The notes beneath the pieces were generated by a model. It made no database searches. It was not told the DNA's origin and was given only the letters and a program-made list of their open reading frames with translations. Both the position numbers and the translations under genes were made by a program. Shown here piece after piece: positions 21,225 to 28,868 of a stretch of 56,018 nt of DNA (position 1 is its first letter; the number at the start of each line of letters is the position of its first letter). Source of the stretch: Cycloclasticus sp. (GTDB lineage Bacteria > Pseudomonadota > Gammaproteobacteria > Methylococcales > Cycloclasticaceae); the NCBI GenBank assembly GCA_012959695.1, contig DUCS01000009.1:15998-72015 (forward strand), read 5' to 3'.

Positions 21225-22136
21225 TTGAGCGCCTCTAAACAAGATCCCCCCCCGCTTTTAAAAGGGCGCATTGTTGCCCATTTAGGTAAAGCACTTATTG
21301 TTGAAGACAGCGAGGGCAACACCGCCCGCTGTAAGAAACGTACTCAATTAGAACAACCTGCTGTCGGCGACTACGTTGAGTGGATTAGAACCGAGCCTGA
21401 TGCAGGCCGTGTTGAGAAGATACTCGAACGCGACTCTATCCTTTCTAGACCATCAAAAAATGGCAAAACGCGACCTGTCGCCGCCAACCTGCACCAAATT
21501 GTCGTTATTCTTGCGGTTAAACCTAACATTGACCCCTTGCTGCTCGACCAATATCTGATTGTTTGCGAATTTCAAAAGATTGCGCCGCTAATCGTCTTAA
21601 ACAAAATTGACTTACTGGATGATGAATCCAGAAAAAGCATCGATGAACTCGTATTGGTATATAGGAACTTAGACTACGAGGTGGTTGAAGTGAGCGCGTC
21701 AGATAAAACGGGCTTAGACGATTTACGCAAACACCTGCAAGATAAAACAAGCCTATTAGTCGGGCAATCTGGCGTCGGTAAATCAACGATTACCAATGCC
21801 TTATTACCCGATTTGGAATTGCAGACTAAAACGCTATCCACAGCATCAGGCTTAGGCAAACACACCACAACCGCATCCACTTTATATAAACTGCCTGAAG
21901 GCGGTGAAATTATAGACAGTCCCGGGGTAAATATTTTCGGATTGGCTCACGTCACAGAGCAAAACTTAGCGTTTGGGTTTCGGGAAATAAATAGCGCTGC
22001 CGATTATTGTAAATACAATAATTGTCTGCACGTAAGAGAACCTAAGTGCGCGGTAAAAGATGGCGCGGACAGTGGCAGTATCTCAAAACAGCGTTACTTA
22101 CGCTACTTGAAACTAAGAGATAAACTATCTGACTAG
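21225..22136 (+). CDS. rsgA: Small ribosomal subunit biogenesis GTPase RsgA
   Basis: RsgA is a circularly permuted GTPase that checks late 30S maturation. The order OB-fold, then NKID (G4), then GQSGVGKST (G1) and DSPGV (G3), then a zinc knuckle CKYNNCLHVREPKC, is diagnostic. The start is TTG, 2 nt after the cytochrome c stop and with no clear ribosome binding site, which suggests coupled translation; no better in-frame start exists before the OB-fold. The end overlaps the convergent HIT gene by 4 bp. Confidence 0.95.
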   Translation: MSASKQDPPPLLKGRIVAHLGKALIVEDSEGNTARCKKRTQLEQPAVGDYVEWIRTEPDAGRVEKILERDSILSRPSKNGKTRPVAANLHQIVVILAVKPNIDPLLLDQYLIVCEFQKIAPLIVLNKIDLLDDESRKSIDELVLVYRNLDYEVVEVSASDKTGLDDLRKHLQDKTSLLVGQSGVGKSTITNALLPDLELQTKTLSTASGLGKHTTTASTLYKLPEGGEIIDSPGVNIFGLAHVTEQNLAFGFREINSAADYCKYNNCLHVREPKCAVKDGADSGSISKQRYLRYLKLRDKLSD

Positions 22137-22477
22137 CCGGGTGGCCACTGCATTGGGCGACCGCCCAATACATGCAAATGGATGTGATACACCTCTTGCC
22201 CTGCATCTTGTTTACAATTAAATACCGTTCTATAGCCCGAGTCGGCAATGCCTTCTTGCTCAGCTATTTTTTTAGCGGCTTGCATAATTTCACCCATTAA
22301 CTGGGTATCGTCATCAGCCAAATCAGCCAAGGTGGGGATGTGCTTTTTAGGAATAACCAGCACATGTGTTGGTGCGCGTGGGTTGATGTCTCTAAACGCT
22401 AGAACGGCTTCGTTTTCGTACACTATATCCGGCGTAATATCACCGTTCACTATTTTACAAAACAAACAATCACTCAT
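22133..22477 (-). CDS. HIT-family nucleotide hydrolase (HINT-like)
   Basis: The histidine triad HIHLHVLGG near residue 97 and the N-terminal CLFCKIVNGDI zinc-like motif identify a branch I HIT (HinT) protein, which hydrolyses nucleoside phosphoramidates. The length of 114 aa is normal. It ends in RPMQWPPG, the usual HinT tail. It is 10 bp after recR on the same strand. Confidence 0.93.
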   Translation of the reverse strand: MSDCLFCKIVNGDITPDIVYENEAVLAFRDINPRAPTHVLVIPKKHIPTLADLADDDTQLMGEIMQAAKKIAEQEGIADSGYRTVFNCKQDAGQEVYHIHLHVLGGRPMQWPPG

Positions 22478-22487
22478 TTATTCGCTC

Positions 22488-23084
22488 CTATACTTCGCTA
22501 CGGCCACTGAACGCGTGTGATAAGGTGCCGCTATCAATGTACTCCAACTCACCACCAAACGGCACCCCGTGTGCAATACGCGTGGCGACAACTTGATGTT
22601 TTTTTGCCATTTCGCTGATGTAATGCGCCGTGGCCTCGCCTTCAACGGTTGGGTTGGTGGCTAAAATAATTTCCTTAACCGTTCCTTTTTTTATTCTATC
22701 CGCTAGTTTATCCAAACCAATTTCTGCAGGCCCGAGCCCGTCTAATGGCGATAAGCGCCCGTTCAGCACAAAGTACACACCCTTAAATGAAGTCGCACTT
22801 TCAATGGCCATTACATCAGTCGGCGTTTCGACGACACAGAGCAGCTGTTGGTCACGGCGTTGATCTGAGCACAAGCCGCACACGTCCGAAGAGCTTAACG
22901 TTTGACACGTTTGGCAATGGCCAATTTTATCCACCGCTTCGGCTAAGCTTTGCGCTAATTTAAAGGCACCTTGGCGATCCCGCTCCAACAAGTGAAATGT
23001 CATGCGCTGAGCCGATTTTTGACCCACGCCCGGTAAACAGCGTAACGCTTGTATTAAGTCTTGAAGAACCGGTTCTGATTGCAT
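22488..23084 (-). CDS. recR: Recombination mediator RecR
   Basis: RecR acts with RecF and RecO to load RecA at gaps. A helix-hairpin-helix (LPGVGQKSAQRM), a four-cysteine zinc finger (CQTCQTLSSSDVCGLC) and a Toprim domain (VVETPTDVMAIE) are in the standard order. At 198 aa it is full length. It starts 1 bp after the ybaB stop in the dnaX-ybaB-recR operon. Confidence 0.97.
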   Translation of the reverse strand: MQSEPVLQDLIQALRCLPGVGQKSAQRMTFHLLERDRQGAFKLAQSLAEAVDKIGHCQTCQTLSSSDVCGLCSDQRRDQQLLCVVETPTDVMAIESATSFKGVYFVLNGRLSPLDGLGPAEIGLDKLADRIKKGTVKEIILATNPTVEGEATAHYISEMAKKHQVVATRIAHGVPFGGELEYIDSGTLSHAFSGRSEV

Positions 23085-23085
23085 C

Positions 23086-23412
23086 TTAAAATGGTAACTT
23101 AAAGCCTGGAGGCAATGGAATACCAGCGGTCATATTAGCCATACTGTCTTTGCTTTCAGTTTCTACTTTACGTACTGCATCGTTAATGGCCGATACGATA
23201 AGGTCTTCCAGCATTTCTTGGTCATTGTCTGCGATTAAGCTTGGGTCAATCGATAAGCGCCGCGCTTCGTGTTTACCGGTTAATACAATTTTAACCAAAC
23301 CCGCACCCGACTCGCCTGTCACTTCAAGCTCTGCCAGTTTCGATTGTGCTTCTTGCATTTTCTCTTGCATCTTTTGCGCTTGCTGCATTAAATCGCCTAA
23401 TTGGTTCTTCAT
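23086..23412 (-). CDS. ybaB: YbaB/EbfC nucleoid-associated protein
   Basis: This is a small dimeric DNA-binding protein. A long N-terminal helix rich in Gln, Met and Lys ([20 protein letters not shown]) is followed by the conserved core [12 protein letters not shown] and a C-terminus ending LPPGFKLPF. It sits between dnaX and recR as usual. Confidence 0.95.
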   Translation of the reverse strand: MKNQLGDLMQQAQKMQEKMQEAQSKLAELEVTGESGAGLVKIVLTGKHEARRLSIDPSLIADNDQEMLEDLIVSAINDAVRKVETESKDSMANMTAGIPLPPGFKLPF

Positions 23413-23436
23413 TCTTTCTCCGTACTGTGTTCGTTA

Positions 23437-25158
23437 TTAATCTATTGGTTTAATCGAGCCGTCTATAATTTTAGCGTCAAACACCTCAATTATCTGCTTT
23501 ACCATTGGGTTATTCATCACTTCTTGTTCCGCCAATCGTTGCCTGTCCGCTACTTTATCACTGGCGATACTATTGGGCGTTACAATGTCTTTAGCACCTT
23601 CAATCAGCTTCAACTCCAAACGTCGGCCAAAATAATCAGATAACGCATTTTTTAGGTGCTGTTCTGATTTTTTGTTTAACGAAACATGGCCGCTTATTAG
23701 CATCAGTTCACACTCATGTTCCGTTAACGTTACTAAGGTTGCGTTATTGGCGAGTTGAAGTGTCATCGGATCCAGGCCTAATGTCGGCACCAGCTCGTGC
23801 CAAACAACCTTATTATCAGGGCGACTTACCGTTTCGCTAACAACCGCGGCTGGCTTAGGTAATGGTTGTGCTATTTCCTCTTTTACTGCAACAACAGGCT
23901 TGGGCTTCACCTGCTCTGTATTTTCAAGTGTTTTTTTTTCAGGAATCGTCAGTTTCGGCGCTTTTCGCGGTGCAGCAGCTACTGCTGTTGGCGCGGGTGT
24001 TGCTTCTGGCTGTGATGCCATCACCGCTGGTTTTTGAACGGGCTGACTCACCTGCGTTGGAACTTGAACTGGATTTTCTTCACTCATGTCTACGGGCGCA
24101 AAGGCCAACATGCGTAACAGTACCATTTCAAATCCTACCTTGGGTGTTGGCGCAAGCGGCAAGTCCTTTTGTCCAATCAAGGCGATTTGATAATACAGTT
24201 GAACATCTTCTTTGCTTAACTGTTCGGCCAGTGTTGTCAGCGATGCTTCGTCACTACTCATTCCCGCTATTTGGCAGACGGCAATTTGATGCAAATACGA
24301 CAATAACGACTGCAAAACTTCGGCGTAGTCAGGTGCGAACTCATCGAGTTTTTCAATGCTTTCAAGTACATCTGCGCCTTGTTTTGTTAACAATGCGTTC
24401 AATAAATCCAGCACCGGTTCTCTGGCAACGCTGCCCAACATATCGATAACGTCGGTTTCGTTCAACACACCATTACCGTGCACAATTCCTTGATCTAACA
24501 AGCTCAAACCGTCGCGCATGCTGCCATCTGCTGCACGCGCTAACAGTTCAGTAGCCTGAGGTTGGTACTCAATGCCTTCGCTTTCTAAAATCAGTTTTAA
24601 CTGGCCTTCTATTTGATTCGGCAACAAGCGTTTTAAATTAAATTGTAAGCAACGCGACAGAACGGTCACCGGCATTTTTTGCGGGTCGGTTGTTGCGAGT
24701 AGGAATTTGACGTGCTCTGGTGGTTCTTCCAATGTTTTTAACAGCGCATTAAAGCTGCTTTTTGAAAACATATGAACTTCGTCAATTAAGTAGACTTTGT
24801 ATTTCCCGCGACTGGGTGCGTATTGAACATTTTCCAATAAATCACGCGTGTCATCAACGCCAGTTCGAGACGCAGCATCCACTTCAATTAAATCGGGGTA
24901 ACAGCCTTGGTCAACGTCTAAGCACGTATCACACTTGCCACACGGTTCGGCGGCCACCACATTAGGGCAGTTAAGCGCTTTGGCCAATACCCGTGCGATG
25001 GTCGTTTTACCCACGCCCCGTGTACCAGTAAACAAGTAGGCATGATGGAGTCGGTCACTCTCAAGACCATTCACTAAGGCGCGCACAACATGCTCTTGCC
25101 CGACGACTTGAGCAAAATTTAACGGACGCCATTTTCTTGCAAAAACTTTATAACTCAT
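23437..25158 (-). CDS. dnaX: DNA polymerase III tau/gamma subunit DnaX
   Basis: DnaX is the clamp-loader ATPase and the organiser of the replisome. The Walker A motif GTRGVGKTT lies near residue 45-53, the zinc site CPNVVAAEPCGKCDTC follows, then DEVHM and the SRC finger motif (LSRCLQF). A Pro/Ala/Lys-rich linker spans about 365-440, followed by the tau-specific domain that binds polymerase alpha. The full product is 573 aa. A run of nine A's at codons 407-410 in the linker could give a shorter gamma form of 411 aa by -1 slippage. The 4.5S RNA lies just upstream. Confidence 0.97.
   Translation of the reverse strand: MSYKVFARKWRPLNFAQVVGQEHVVRALVNGLESDRLHHAYLFTGTRGVGKTTIARVLAKALNCPNVVAAEPCGKCDTCLDVDQGCYPDLIEVDAASRTGVDDTRDLLENVQYAPSRGKYKVYLIDEVHMFSKSSFNALLKTLEEPPEHVKFLLATTDPQKMPVTVLSRCLQFNLKRLLPNQIEGQLKLILESEGIEYQPQATELLARAADGSMRDGLSLLDQGIVHGNGVLNETDVIDMLGSVAREPVLDLLNALLTKQGADVLESIEKLDEFAPDYAEVLQSLLSYLHQIAVCQIAGMSSDEASLTTLAEQLSKEDVQLYYQIALIGQKDLPLAPTPKVGFEMVLLRMLAFAPVDMSEENPVQVPTQVSQPVQKPAVMASQPEATPAPTAVAAAPRKAPKLTIPEKKTLENTEQVKPKPVVAVKEEIAQPLPKPAAVVSETVSRPDNKVVWHELVPTLGLDPMTLQLANNATLVTLTEHECELMLISGHVSLNKKSEQHLKNALSDYFGRRLELKLIEGAKDIVTPNSIASDKVADRQRLAEQEVMNNPMVKQIIEVFDAKIIDGSIKPID
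23924..23940 (-). other. Probable frameshift site in dnaX (nine A's followed by TGA in the -1 frame)
   Basis: On the minus strand the codons GAA AAA AAA ACA form G followed by nine A's (23931-23939). A -1 slip gives AAC ACT TGA, a stop at 23926-23924. The product would end after residue 411, just before the tau domain, the size and place expected for gamma. No convincing stimulatory hairpin or internal Shine-Dalgarno was seen, so transcriptional slippage is as likely as ribosomal. Confidence 0.65.
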
Positions 25159-25230
25159 AGACTCAATAGGGTAACAAAGCGTTGCTTATTTGTACGATTT
25201 TTAGAGGAGAAGATAAAGAACAGGGTGGGT

Positions 25231-25342
25231 GGTAACTCATGCCAGCCACACCCCGGCACACGATTCCGTCGCTGCCGTTGCTCCCTTCCGGGCCTGGCGG
25301 AGTTCACGACTTCACGTTGCGAGGGGACCGACATGAGTCACC
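25231..25342 (-). ncRNA. ffs: Signal recognition particle 4.5S RNA
   Basis: The minus strand carries the conserved SRP apical domain, including CCAGGCCCGGAAGGGAGCAA with the GGAA tetraloop at 25286-25289 and flanking symmetric and asymmetric loops. The ends pair: GGTGACTCATG at the 5' side and CATGAGTTACC at the 3' side give an 11-bp closing stem with one wobble. The length of about 112 nt fits the small gammaproteobacterial SRP RNA. It lies 72 bp upstream of dnaX on the same strand. No clear terminator separates them. Exact ends are estimated from the stem. Confidence 0.95.
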
Positions 25343-25350
25343 ATTGTTCG

Positions 25351-25424
25351 TTGTGTAAATTAGGATGAGGATTGTCCATCATTGCGTTCCATCAATCAAG
25401 CAGGGACAATGAAGTTTTACACAA
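25351..25424. repeat. Nested inverted repeat upstream of the 4.5S RNA gene
   Basis: Outer arms TTGTGTAAA (25351-25359) and TTTACACAA (25416-25424) enclose inner arms ATTGTCC (25371-25377) and GGACAAT (25404-25410). The spacers between arms are unequal. It fills most of the gap between ffs and the divergent radical SAM gene and may be regulatory or a small element remnant. Confidence 0.4.
25371..25398 (-). promoter_or_regulatory. Candidate 4.5S RNA promoter
   Basis: On the minus strand TTGATT (25393-25398) and GACAAT (25371-25376) are separated by 16 bp. Transcription would begin about 20 nt before the mature RNA end, compatible with a short processed leader. The hexamers are imperfect, so this is tentative. 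Confidence 0.3.
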
Positions 25425-25448
25425 TTAAGTTAATGTAGTCGCACCCAT

Positions 25449-26333
25449 ATGAATTACAGCTACCCTTTGTATCGCCCTCCTTCTGAAGCCAATAGCCTAA
25501 TTTTTCAAATCACTGAGGGCTGCAGCTTCAATCGGTGCAGCTTTTGCTCGATGTACCGTGAAAAATCATTCAGTGAAAAACCATTAGATGTCGTACTCAA
25601 TGATATTCGCTCAACAGCCGTTTCACACCTTGGCACACGGCGCGTGTTTCTAGCTGACGGCGATGCCTTGTACCGCAACACAGACACCCTAATTGAAATA
25701 CTTGATGCGCTATACAGTCATTTGCCGATGCTTGAACGCGTTAGCAGTTACGCCCTACCGAACAATTTGATGACTAAAACATCCGATGGATTAGCGCGGT
25801 TAAAAAATGCCGGCTTAACGCTGCTGTATTACGGCATTGAAACAGGCAGCGCCAGCTTGCTGAAATGCATCACCAAAGGCGCCACGCCCGGCAAAATGAA
25901 GACCGGTTTACAAAAGGCATTGGATGTTGGCATGCAGGTGTCAGCCACTGTTATTTTAGGTTTAGGTGGGCAGCAGCATTGGCAAGAACACATTGAGCAA
26001 ACAGCAGACCTTGTTAACGCATTAAATCTCACCTATTTATCGACGCTGCAATTAACCTTAGGCGACGATATACGGGATGAGTTTATGGAAAAGTTCAACC
26101 GACAAGGGAGGCAATACACGCCGCAAAGTGATGTGGAGCTTCTACAAGAACAAACGCTGCTCGTCTCTCTAGTCGACCCGAAGCAACCCCTTACCTTTCG
26201 CTCTAATCACGCGTCTAACGCCTTGCCCTTAAAAGGCATGCTGCCTACAGACCGAAAGCTTTTATTAACTCAGCTTGACGCCGCTAACCAGGGAGAAACA
26301 CCGCTTATTCCACCGTGGCAACGCGGCTTATAA
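25449..26333 (+). CDS. Radical SAM protein of unknown substrate
   Basis: The CSFNRCSFC motif (about residues 25-33) is the radical SAM CxxxCxxC cluster site, followed by a GD-rich strand (FLADGDALY), a GIETGSASLLK segment and VILGLGG, which are usual barrel elements that hold SAM. The 294-aa protein has no B12 domain and no extra cysteine-rich tail. It resembles a widespread uncharacterised group related to the Elp3/MiaB-like fold. It is divergent from ffs and convergent, with 3 bp between, to regA. Function is not recognised. Confidence 0.85.
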   Translation: MNYSYPLYRPPSEANSLIFQITEGCSFNRCSFCSMYREKSFSEKPLDVVLNDIRSTAVSHLGTRRVFLADGDALYRNTDTLIEILDALYSHLPMLERVSSYALPNNLMTKTSDGLARLKNAGLTLLYYGIETGSASLLKCITKGATPGKMKTGLQKALDVGMQVSATVILGLGGQQHWQEHIEQTADLVNALNLTYLSTLQLTLGDDIRDEFMEKFNRQGRQYTPQSDVELLQEQTLLVSLVDPKQPLTFRSNHASNALPLKGMLPTDRKLLLTQLDAANQGETPLIPPWQRGL

Positions 26334-26336
26334 CGC

Positions 26337-26876
26337 TTATTGCCTTACGGGGCGTTTGGCCAATTTTCTTTGTAACGTTCGGCGGTGCATATTTAAGCGC
26401 CTCGCCGCTTCTGAAATATTACCCTCGCATTCGAGCAAGATTTTCTGCATGTGCTCCCACTCCAAACGTTTAACCGATAACGGTTGTTGAGAGGGTTCTA
26501 CATCCACGTCCGCATTGCTTTGCCCCAACGCGGCTAAAATTTCATCCGCATTAGCTGGTTTTGTAAGGTACTGAATGGCGCCAAGTTTGACCGCTTGAAC
26601 CGCTGTAGCAATGCTGGCATAGCCCGTCAACATGATGATTTTAGTGTTTTCATCATTATCTTTTAGGCGCTTAATTAAATGCAAGCCTGAGCTTTGTTCT
26701 AAGCGTAAATCCACCACCGCCAATTCAGGTTCAAAACGCTCTATTTGCTCAATCGCCTGTTGCTCATCACATGCAAACGCCACGTCGAAGCCTCGACGCG
26801 TAAAGGCATCACACAAGACGGAGCAATATATCTCGTCGTCGTCAATAATCAGTATGCGTTGTTGATTATCTTCCAT
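26337..26876 (-). CDS. regA: Redox response regulator RegA/PrrA (ActR family)
   Basis: The receiver domain (about 7-122) has the acidic pair DDD at 12-14, the phosphorylatable Asp56 in VVDLRLE, and Lys of TKPAN. The C-terminal Fis-type helix-turn-helix (about 136-175, CEGNISEAARRLNMHRRTLQRKL) is the RegA/PrrA DNA-binding domain. No sigma-54 AAA domain is present. The length of 179 aa matches the family. It starts 3 bp after regB. It controls energy, respiration and carbon genes in other proteobacteria; targets here are unknown. Confidence 0.93.
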   Translation of the reverse strand: MEDNQQRILIIDDDEIYCSVLCDAFTRRGFDVAFACDEQQAIEQIERFEPELAVVDLRLEQSSGLHLIKRLKDNDENTKIIMLTGYASIATAVQAVKLGAIQYLTKPANADEILAALGQSNADVDVEPSQQPLSVKRLEWEHMQKILLECEGNISEAARRLNMHRRTLQRKLAKRPVRQ

Positions 26877-26879
26877 CGC

Positions 26880-28163
26880 TTAAATGCCCTTTAGCGCTAA
26901 CGGCAGCTTAATCGACACTTCAACACCGTTGAGTTGCCTGTTTTGCCACTCAATGCTCCCACCCAATTTTTCTATTGTTGCCTTGGTTAAATAAAGGCCA
27001 ATACCCAGGCCTTCTTCTTTCGAGGTCATGGGGTGTTTACCTAGTTTGTCCAACTGTTCAGCCGCCATGCCGTCACCTTCATCGCTTATTACGATGCTCA
27101 GGTTATCTGCGTTCCAATCAAGCTCTAGGCACACAAAATGCGGTGATGCTTGCGCAGCATTGTCCAACACGTTAACCAAGGCACGCGTTAAGCCGGTGTC
27201 TGATATAACATTCGGCAATGGCGACTTGCCTTTTATTCTAAAATTAAAGCCGACATCTAAATTTGAAATTTTCCATTGCATGATCACTGTGTCTAAATAT
27301 TCTTCTGCTGTCATTAGCTGGCCTGAGTCATATTTATAATCCACCGCTGTTTTCGTAATGCTTAACAACACGGCCTTACAACGTTTAATTTGCCCTTGAA
27401 TCATGATCAGCTTCTTTCCAACCGATGTGTCGCTGGCTTGTTCTAGCTCTAACGCCAACTCATGGGTCAATACATCCATTGTACCCAATGGCGTACCCAG
27501 CTCGTGTGCTGCACTGGTTGCCAGCGTCCCCAACGCAACGAGTCGTTCATCACGAAACATTTGCTCTCGTAACCGCAAAACTTGCGCGTTTCTTTTACGT
27601 AAAGACTCCGCCATGCCCCCAACAAAATGTGCCATCAACACCGTCGACAGAACAAAGCCAATCCACATACCGATGACGTGATCTTGGAAATGGTCATTCA
27701 TGCCCATTTCCATCTGGTGACCCAAATGAACCAGCGGCGTATAAAAAAACACAATTAACGTATATGACAATGACGTTAGCAAGGCCATTAGCCACACGTA
27801 ACGACGAGATAATAAGGTGGATGCAATGCTATGCGGAACCAACAAAAACCATGCAAAAGGGTTAGTCGCACCCCCTGTAAAATAAAGCATCGCCGTTAAC
27901 GCCAACACGTCAACCGACAATTGCAAAAAGAAAAGGTTATCGGTGATGTTGTTTCGCTGCTTGAATAAAAATAACGTCAGCACACTCCACGCGATTAAAC
28001 TGGCCAAAATAATCACTAATGGCTCTATCGGCAAAGACATCTCCAGATAATAAACAGCGGCCAATATTGCAATCACTTGACCGCCGATATTGCAGGCTCG
28101 CAACGAAAGCAACCGCCTTAAGGCTGAAGCCAGTAAATGTGATGGGTTCTCTATATCCGTCAT
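26880..28163 (-). CDS. regB: Redox sensor histidine kinase RegB/PrrB
   Basis: RegB is a membrane kinase that senses quinone pool redox state. From the ATG at 28163 the protein has about six hydrophobic helices, the periplasmic-loop motif GGATNPF (97-103) proposed to bind quinone, the H-box SAAHELGTPLG with His220, and the redox cysteine Cys262 in IKRCKAVLL. These two positions agree closely with RegB of Rhodobacter. The frame remains open upstream to 28295, but the extra 44 residues are not family-like and cover a RegA-like site, so I chose 28163. HATPase motifs are complete (LDNAAQA, DEGDGM, GLGIGLYL). Confidence 0.93.
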   Translation of the reverse strand: MTDIENPSHLLASALRRLLSLRACNIGGQVIAILAAVYYLEMSLPIEPLVIILASLIAWSVLTLFLFKQRNNITDNLFFLQLSVDVLALTAMLYFTGGATNPFAWFLLVPHSIASTLLSRRYVWLMALLTSLSYTLIVFFYTPLVHLGHQMEMGMNDHFQDHVIGMWIGFVLSTVLMAHFVGGMAESLRKRNAQVLRLREQMFRDERLVALGTLATSAAHELGTPLGTMDVLTHELALELEQASDTSVGKKLIMIQGQIKRCKAVLLSITKTAVDYKYDSGQLMTAEEYLDTVIMQWKISNLDVGFNFRIKGKSPLPNVISDTGLTRALVNVLDNAAQASPHFVCLELDWNADNLSIVISDEGDGMAAEQLDKLGKHPMTSKEEGLGIGLYLTKATIEKLGGSIEWQNRQLNGVEVSIKLPLALKGI

Positions 28164-28256
28164 GCTGATGATTGTTTGTAAATAAAAAAGCTGAAAACGC
28201 ACCGTCTTATCAGCTTGACTTACTTTAACAGCATCACCTAAATACAACGACCCCCT

Positions 28257-28271
28257 GCGACAATTTGCCAC
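28257..28271 (-). promoter_or_regulatory. RegA/RegR-box-like site upstream of regB
   Basis: The minus strand reads GTGGCAAATTGTCGC. This fits the RegA-type consensus GCGGC-N5-GTCGC at 9 of 10 fixed positions. It lies 93 bp before the regB ATG and about 107 bp before the divergent GGDEF gene, so it could serve autoregulation or both genes. Confidence 0.5.
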
Positions 28272-28377
28272 ACGTAAATAAAATGTACTTTTCAAACTAT
28301 TTTTAACGTTTTACCTAGTAAATTTGCAATCTTCTGCCATTCTTAGGGTATAAACCTAATTTATTAAAACGAGCCTT

Positions 28378-28860
28378 ATGCAAACAGACAACCAAGAAAG
28401 CGGTTCAATACTGCCGAATCAGATTGAATTTGAAGAGCAAACCAAAGAGTTACTTGAATTCAGCACCCGAACCGATGCCAAAGCAACGATGTTATTTATC
28501 GCCTTTGACTCGCAAGTCAGTGACATCAACAATCAGCAAAACAACCTAGCGCTCGCTGCCATCAGCGAACGGTTGCTGTCTAAAGCACGGGAGTCAGACA
28601 TTTATGCACACCTAGATGGCATGAATTTCGCTAATCTTTCAATTGAGACTAGCGGACAGCACGCCGAAGTTCTTGTTGAAAAATTAAAAAATGAATTGGC
28701 TGAAGCCATTCAATTATCAGATGGCTCGTCGATAAAACTCAACGCTAAAATTGGCATTGCACACTTTCCTGCCCACGGAGACAGCTATCAAGCATTGCTA
28801 GATCACGCACATAAATCCATCTTGTATGGCCTCAACAATACCTCGTATAAAACGTCATAG
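28378..28860 (+). CDS. Degenerate GGDEF-domain protein
   Basis: The single domain resembles a diguanylate cyclase fold: a long first helix, a central turn, and the end motif IGIAHFPAHGDSYQALLDHAHKS. At the active-site turn the residues are DGMNF (80-84) instead of GG(D/E)EF, so catalysis is not expected. There is no membrane segment or sensor. At 160 aa it is just the domain. It is divergent from regB and followed 8 bp later by the DUF1329 gene. A binding or regulatory role is inferred. Confidence 0.75.
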   Translation: MQTDNQESGSILPNQIEFEEQTKELLEFSTRTDAKATMLFIAFDSQVSDINNQQNNLALAAISERLLSKARESDIYAHLDGMNFANLSIETSGQHAEVLVEKLKNELAEAIQLSDGSSIKLNAKIGIAHFPAHGDSYQALLDHAHKSILYGLNNTSYKTS

Positions 28861-28868
28861 TTGACTGT

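Noticed and set aside
28164-28295. N-terminal 44-residue extension of regB
   Set aside because: The extension is not family-like, it would include the RegA-box-like site, and the shorter start puts the H-box His and redox Cys at family positions.
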